From positions 248,001-312,000 of the forward strand of contig JACKNN010000002.1 in NCBI GenBank assembly GCA_024234855.1: a stretch of 64,000 nt of DNA, in the 5' to 3' direction. The stretch comes from Pseudomonadales bacterium. Its GTDB lineage: Bacteria; Pseudomonadota; Gammaproteobacteria; Pseudomonadales; Halieaceae. Below the pieces are notes generated by a model that made no database searches, was not told the origin of the DNA, and saw only the letters and a program-made list of their open reading frames with translations. Shown one piece after another: positions 59,911 to 64,000 of the stretch (position 1 is the stretch's first letter; each line of letters starts with the position of its first letter). The translations under genes were made by a program, and so were the position numbers.

Positions 59911-60603
59911 ATGCGTTTCGTATTCTCCCTGCTGGGAGGCCTGCTGGTCACTGTCGCGGTTTTCCTGTTCATGCAAAGCCTGATAAAAAGCCGGCAGCAG
60001 CAGGATTTGGTGCTGCCGCTGCACAGTATGGTCGACATATTGCGGGACGCGCCCGAAGAACCTGAGCCTGAGCCGGAAGAACCCGAGCCCGAGGAGGCGC
60101 TGGAAGAGCCCATCATGGCAGCCCTGGAGATCGCAGCGCCAACGCCGGTGCCCGCCGCCACGCTGGAGATGCCCGCGCTGGACCTGGCGATGGGCGAGAT
60201 CAAAGTGCAGTCGGTGGGGGACCGGTGGAGCGGGCCGCTGGGAGCGGGCGCCGGGGCGGCGGCGGTGAACCTCTCCGGTGGTGGCGGCGAGGACGCCCAG
60301 GGCTTTGTCGAGGTCGTTCCCTATGACACCCGGCGGCCCAACGTGCCGGAGGTCGCCTACCAGAACAAGGTAAGCGGCTGGGTACTGGTGGCGTTCAGGG
60401 TGACAGAGGGGGGAGCCACTCGCGACGTGCGCGTCCTGGATGCCAATCCCCGGGGCGTTTTCGAGGAAAAGGTGGTCGCCGCTGTGTCGGATTGGAAATA
60501 CCGTGTCAATTTCTACGGTGGTGCTACCGGTAGCGTCGTACTTACCCAGAAGGTTGAAGTGCAGTGGGAAAACTACCCGCAGAACATGCCCAATGTCGAT
60601 TGA
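59911..60603 (+). CDS. tonB: TonB-family energy transducer
   Basis: The 230-residue protein has an N-terminal helix (VFSLLGGLLVTVAVFLFMQSLI) without the SHLS motif of E. coli TonB. An acidic Pro/Glu spacer (EEPEPEPEEPEPEEALEEP) replaces the usual Pro/Lys type. The C-terminal TonB domain includes RPNVPEVAYQNKVSGWVLVA and VRVLDANPRGVFEEKVVAAV with SDWKYR. It contacts TonB-dependent receptors at the outer membrane. No receptor gene is in the window. Its end overlaps the TPR gene start by 11 bases. Confidence 0.92.
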   Translation: MRFVFSLLGGLLVTVAVFLFMQSLIKSRQQQDLVLPLHSMVDILRDAPEEPEPEPEEPEPEEALEEPIMAALEIAAPTPVPAATLEMPALDLAMGEIKVQSVGDRWSGPLGAGAGAAAVNLSGGGGEDAQGFVEVVPYDTRRPNVPEVAYQNKVSGWVLVAFRVTEGGATRDVRVLDANPRGVFEEKVVAAVSDWKYRVNFYGGATGSVVLTQKVEVQWENYPQNMPNVD

Positions 60604-62374
60604 GCGATTGAAAACCGGCTTCAACTGGCCGCGCGCGACCTGCCTGTTGTTTGCGCTTGCACCGGCCCTGCTGGCTTACGGCCAGGAGGGCCAGTACCGC
60701 AGCAAGATACGGATTGATCCCGCCGGTGATGTCAGCCAGGGCGAGGGTCTGTCTATCGAGGAACTGGAGCGACAAATCAGCTCAATCACCGATTCCTACG
60801 CCAAATCCAGTGCCGGGCGCCACCTGGCCCGCCACTTCGTCGAGCAGGGTGAGTACACCAGGGCCATAGAATATTACCAGCAGGCGCTGACGGCTCGCGG
60901 ACTGTCCGATATCGCCAACCGCGAGATGTTGCGCGAGTTGGCGCAGGTATACCTGCTCAATAAGAATTACGCCGACGCGGCGGCCACCCTGGAGCGGGTC
61001 TTGCGTATCAAGCTGGTACCCGAGGTCACGGATTACCTGTTGCTGGCGCAGGCGTACTACCGGATGGGCAATCTCGTGCAGGTGGTGGCGGCGCTTGATC
61101 CAGTGCGGGAGCAGGGGCTCACCCTGGATATCTCCCAGCAACGCCAGGCACTGGCGCTTTATTACCAGGCCGGTGCCTATGCCCAATGCGAATGGCTGTT
61201 GCGACAGTTGCTGAGCGCCGAGCCCGACAACCCCGAGAACTGGCATCAACTGGCTGCGGTGTATCTCCAGCAGGGTAAGAAAAAACAGGCACTGGACCAG
61301 TTGATGCTCGCGTGGAAAAAATCGGTGCCTTTTCGCGAACGGGACATCGTGCTGCTGGTTGACCTGCAGGCTGTGAACGGCAACCCCTACGGGGCGGCGG
61401 TTATTCTCGACGGCGCCCTGACCGGGAAGACTGTCCAGGCAAATGGCCTCAATTATCGCAAGCTGTTCCAGTATTGGCTGCAGGCCCGGGAAAATGAGCG
61501 CGCCAGCGCAGCCCTGGTGCAGGCGGCCCGCCTCAGCGGTGATATCGAGCTGTACCTGTACCTGGCGCAGCTGCAGATGGAACAGGAGGCATGGCAACCG
61601 ATGTACCAGACAATGCTGGCGGCGTGTGAAAGCCAGTTGCCGGCCAGGCATGTCGGGCGGGCTAATTTGTTGCTGGGAATCAGTCAGCTGAAAACAGGAG
61701 ACGCGCCGTCTGCCCGCCGCTCCTTTATCAATGCCACGCTCATCGGCGGTGTGGGTGCACAGGCCGGGAAGTGGCTGGAATTTATGCAGGCCGAGCCGCC
61801 AACGGACGCCGAAACCCGGGGTATTGTAGGTGTCTGCCACGGCGCCGGTGACAAGCAGGTGGCGGCCGATGAGTTCAGCGCGAGCGGGGGCGCAAGCCCG
61901 GTAAAGCCCGCATCGCGCACCGCTTCGCAAGCGGCGCCAGTGGTAGCGACGAAGACCGTACCGCCGCTGAAATTCTTCTACCAGGAGTACCGGGGGCCAC
62001 TGGCGCAGTTGGCCACTGAGGCCAACTCTCTGGCCCGCGCCATGGGCGTAAGCCTGGTAAAGGCCGGTGGCAGCGTGGATGGCGCACTGCAAATCATTGC
62101 CGTCGGCGAAGGGGAAGAGGGAATACTGCAACTGGGCTTCCCCTACCGCGGTTCCCCCCGGGGTGGTGGCAAGTACAAAACCCTGGTCACCACCGCGTTC
62201 AAATGCGCCTACCTGATCATCGAGGGCGATGGCGGGTCGCTGCCCCGGCGATGGGCCGATTTCCTGGTCGATCTGGAGAAGGCCGGCTATACGCCCGGTG
62301 ACCAGCGTAGGGTGTTGCTGCAGGCCGGCACAGGTGGTGCTTTGCGGCTGGAACTGCAGGTCGGCATCGAGTAG
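60593..62374 (+). CDS. TPR-repeat periplasmic protein of the TonB operon
   Basis: The 593-residue protein has a signal peptide (CLLFALAPALLAYG). Several tetratricopeptide repeats occupy about residues 60-330 (YTRAIEYYQQALTARG, YADAAATLERVLRI, AQCEWLLRQLLSAEPDNPEN, KKKQALDQLMLAWKKS), and a C-terminal domain of about 130 residues (from PPLKFFYQEYRGPL) is unrecognised. It is the usual last gene of DUF3450-TtpC-ExbB-ExbD-TonB clusters and probably scaffolds partner proteins in the periplasm. ATG 60593 lies within the end of tonB in another frame. The frame continues upstream inside tonB, but that part is only out-of-frame tonB sequence. Confidence 0.88.
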   Translation: MSIERLKTGFNWPRATCLLFALAPALLAYGQEGQYRSKIRIDPAGDVSQGEGLSIEELERQISSITDSYAKSSAGRHLARHFVEQGEYTRAIEYYQQALTARGLSDIANREMLRELAQVYLLNKNYADAAATLERVLRIKLVPEVTDYLLLAQAYYRMGNLVQVVAALDPVREQGLTLDISQQRQALALYYQAGAYAQCEWLLRQLLSAEPDNPENWHQLAAVYLQQGKKKQALDQLMLAWKKSVPFRERDIVLLVDLQAVNGNPYGAAVILDGALTGKTVQANGLNYRKLFQYWLQARENERASAALVQAARLSGDIELYLYLAQLQMEQEAWQPMYQTMLAACESQLPARHVGRANLLLGISQLKTGDAPSARRSFINATLIGGVGAQAGKWLEFMQAEPPTDAETRGIVGVCHGAGDKQVAADEFSASGGASPVKPASRTASQAAPVVATKTVPPLKFFYQEYRGPLAQLATEANSLARAMGVSLVKAGGSVDGALQIIAVGEGEEGILQLGFPYRGSPRGGGKYKTLVTTAFKCAYLIIEGDGGSLPRRWADFLVDLEKAGYTPGDQRRVLLQAGTGGALRLELQVGIE

Positions 62375-62401
62375 GCGCATGCCAGTGCCCCACGTTAACG
62401 G

Positions 62402-63841
62402 CTACAGCACCGGGCCGAACATCGCCACCGCGTTATTCCATAAGCGGTGGGGCAGCGTCCAGGTCTCGATATGCTCGGCGGTAATGTGCGTGGAAGCCTG
62501 CAGGTATTGCTGTTGCCGCTGGTAGAGATTGGCCGTCAGTTGGCGGTCGACGAACAGGATATTGTTTTCATAGTTAAGGTCGAAACTGCGTCGGTCCATA
62601 TTGGCGGAGCCTATCAGCGAAACCTCGCCGTCTATGGTCAGTGACTTGGTGTGCAGCAAGCCGCCCACGTACTCGTACACGGCGACACCGGCATCAAGCA
62701 GGGCCGGGTAGTAACTCCGGCTCGCCGCACCAACGATCCTGGAGTCGTTTTTTGCGGGGAAAATAATCGTGGTTTTCACGCCGCGATAAGCGCATGCGCA
62801 CAGCGCCTCGAGCATTGACTCACTGGGCACGAAGTAGGGCGTGGAGATGAGCAACTCGCTGCGGGCGGCGTGCATGATCGATTCAAACATCTCCGGCATG
62901 GCTGAGAATCGCACGGTCGGCCCGGTACCAAAGGCCTGGGCCACAAAACCACCCGGCGTTGCGGTAACCGGCTGCTGCAACAGGTGGCGTATGTCCTCGT
63001 TGACGTGGCTCATCCAGTCGCATGCAAACAGGAACTGGTTGTGCTGTGCAATGGGCCCGCTGAAACGTATGACGGCATCTACCCAGGGGGCGTAAGCGGC
63101 TTTTACCAGGAATTCCGGGTCGGCGCAGTTCTGGCTGCCGCAGTAGGTGATGCCGCCGTCTATCACGACAATCTTGCGGTGATTGCGCAGGTCTATGCGA
63201 CCGGCGAAGGGACGCAGCAAGGGGTTGGCTATAGGCAGGGCCACCGCGACCTGTATACCGCTGTCGCGCATGGCCTGCCAGTGCGCTGACTTTATCATCA
63301 GTCGCGAGCCGAGGGCATCGGCCATCGCCCTGACGGTAACCCCGCGCAGCGCGGCTCGCTGCAGCGCGGCGACTACCTTGCAGCCATTGTTATCCGGCAA
63401 CCAGATGTAAAACAGCAGGTGGACGTGATCCACCGCGGCGTCTATGTCGCCGACCATCGCATCGATCGCGGCGTTTGAATCGGCCATCAGCCTGCCGCTG
63501 TTGCCGTCAACGGGGCTGAGGCCGGTGATGGAATGCCCGATGCGAAACAGGTGCTGGTAGCGCTCCGGTCCGGCGGCGATGAAGGACGTATTCCCGCCGG
63601 GCGCGGTATCCAGCTCTCGCAGGCTGGCGGCTACCTTGCGCATCCGCGCGATGCGCTTGCGGCCTATACTCACCTCGCCAAACAGGATGTAGGCGATAAT
63701 GCCGAGGAAGGGGACCGACAGGATCACCACAATCCACGCGATGCGCGAGGCGGGTTGCCGATAGGGGCGCAGCAGCACCCGGGCGCCCACCGCCAACAAC
63801 AGCAGGATGTGGAGGACCGAGAGCAGTAATCCGGGGCTCAT
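62402..63841 (-). CDS. cls: Cardiolipin synthase (ClsA type)
   Basis: The 479-residue protein (E. coli ClsA is 486 aa) has two N-terminal membrane helices. They carry the PLD-nuclease-N signature (RIAWIVVILSVPFLGIIAYILFGE). Two phospholipase-D active sites follow: LRNHRKIVVIDGGITYCGSQN and HTKSLTIDGEVSLIGSANMD. The enzyme condenses two phosphatidylglycerols into cardiolipin and glycerol at the inner membrane. It is convergent with the TPR gene and lies 31 bp downstream of a gene whose end is at 63873. Confidence 0.95.
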   Translation of the reverse strand: MSPGLLLSVLHILLLLAVGARVLLRPYRQPASRIAWIVVILSVPFLGIIAYILFGEVSIGRKRIARMRKVAASLRELDTAPGGNTSFIAAGPERYQHLFRIGHSITGLSPVDGNSGRLMADSNAAIDAMVGDIDAAVDHVHLLFYIWLPDNNGCKVVAALQRAALRGVTVRAMADALGSRLMIKSAHWQAMRDSGIQVAVALPIANPLLRPFAGRIDLRNHRKIVVIDGGITYCGSQNCADPEFLVKAAYAPWVDAVIRFSGPIAQHNQFLFACDWMSHVNEDIRHLLQQPVTATPGGFVAQAFGTGPTVRFSAMPEMFESIMHAARSELLISTPYFVPSESMLEALCACAYRGVKTTIIFPAKNDSRIVGAASRSYYPALLDAGVAVYEYVGGLLHTKSLTIDGEVSLIGSANMDRRSFDLNYENNILFVDRQLTANLYQRQQQYLQASTHITAEHIETWTLPHRLWNNAVAMFGPVL

Positions 63842-63872
63842 GCGCCTTCACCCGGTTGGCGGGAGCAGCGCA

Positions 63873-64000
63873 TCAGGCGGGCCGCAGCTTCACAGGGTTC
63901 CCGGCGCCGGTGGTGTGCCCACTGAACAGGTCCTGCAATCCCGCCGCCGCCAGGGCGGCCTCCACGCGTGCGCGGATATCGGCGGGGTACCTGCATGCCC
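63873..64000 (-). CDS. C-terminal end of an unidentified gene (cut by the window edge)
   Basis: On the minus strand a frame open to the window edge ends with TGA at 63873-63875. The last 41 residues read ACRYPADIRARVEAALAAAG, then LQDLFSGHTTGAGNPVKLRPA. A regular amphipathic helix followed by a short ordered tail looks like real protein, and the other minus frames contain stops or unlikely compositions. The family is not recognisable from this piece. The 31-bp gap to cls suggests the two may be co-transcribed. Confidence 0.5.
   Translation of the reverse strand, partial: ACRYPADIRARVEAALAAAGLQDLFSGHTTGAGNPVKLRPA

Noticed and set aside
60050..60112. A repetitive stretch of GAR/CCN triplets considered as a tandem DNA repeat.
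   Set aside because: It is the Glu/Pro spacer of tonB and is explained by coding.
60782..62380. A 532-codon minus-strand frame opposite the TPR gene.
   Set aside because: The TPR protein on the plus strand has a signal peptide and repeats and fits its operon; the antisense product has no recognisable feature.
1..64000. Search for tRNA, rRNA, CRISPR arrays, insertion sequences, integrases and toxin-antitoxin pairs.
   Set aside because: No T-loop/acceptor pairing, no regularly spaced repeats, and no transposase, integrase or toxin-like product were found.

Overview
The window is GC-rich chromosomal DNA (about 60% G+C by eye), densely packed with genes on both strands. It has no rRNA, tRNA, CRISPR array, insertion sequence or phage gene that I could find. 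The gene content points to a free-living, probably marine gammaproteobacterium of the Cellvibrionales/Halieaceae kind. The markers are DbpA, RlmA, a PA4780-type RIO1 kinase, a Cti cis/trans fatty-acid isomerase, a WS/DGAT acyltransferase, a DUF1302/DUF1329/YCF48/MMPL cluster and a TtpC-type TonB operon. The genus is inference; no 16S or other marker is present.

Layout. 1-6000: the end of a DUF2182 membrane protein, a bifunctional glutathionylspermidine synthetase/amidase, a small unknown membrane protein, a kappa-GST-like isomerase and an SDR on the minus strand, then an AldB/ExaC-type aldehyde dehydrogenase. 5980-19277: a mosaic surface-polysaccharide locus. It holds two unknown or GT-C-like membrane proteins, a DUF354 protein, a GT2, a flippase, a GT4, a heparinase II/III and a divergent alkaline-phosphatase-superfamily protein, with an OMP, a MarC protein and a fatty-acid-hydroxylase-family protein interspersed. 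19529-27175: an unknown protein, a DUF3336 patatin lipase, and a thiolase / 3-hydroxyacyl-CoA dehydrogenase / acyl-CoA dehydrogenase beta-oxidation operon. 27257-29479 (minus): a class I HMG-CoA reductase, an isoprenylcysteine-methyltransferase-like protein and ArfB.

29634-36629: dbpA and a RIO1 kinase, then a beta-helix/cytochrome c fusion coupled to a di-haem peroxidase, a small Ala-rich protein and an AidB-like dehydrogenase. 36727-47901: YtfJ and Cti, RecQ, RlmA, a 66-aa basic protein, a membrane-anchored peroxiredoxin-like protein, an SLC13 permease, a lipoprotein carrying a GspG-like domain, and WS/DGAT. 47902-48651: a low-density stretch with an SDR remnant, a candidate small ORF and promoters. 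48652-55408: DUF1302, DUF1329, YCF48-like and MMPL genes in one direction. 55409-55705: a terminator, an unannotated 31-codon gene on the minus strand, and a LysR-type box in front of a divergent LysR gene. 56776-62374: a six-gene DUF3450/TtpC/ExbB/ExbD/TonB/TPR energy-transduction operon. The window ends with cardiolipin synthase and the C-terminal end of another minus-strand gene.

The best candidates for something undescribed are three. First, the 31-aa membrane-peptide gene divergent from the LysR regulator, whose putative promoter has the T-N11-A box centred near -65. Second, the periplasmic beta-helix/cytochrome c protein translationally coupled to a di-haem peroxidase. Third, the lipoprotein carrying a pseudopilin globular domain without a pilin helix. 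Together the genes describe an organism that invests in fatty-acid and lipid turnover (beta-oxidation, lipases, wax-ester/TAG synthesis, cis/trans isomerisation, cardiolipin), envelope transport and surface polysaccharide.
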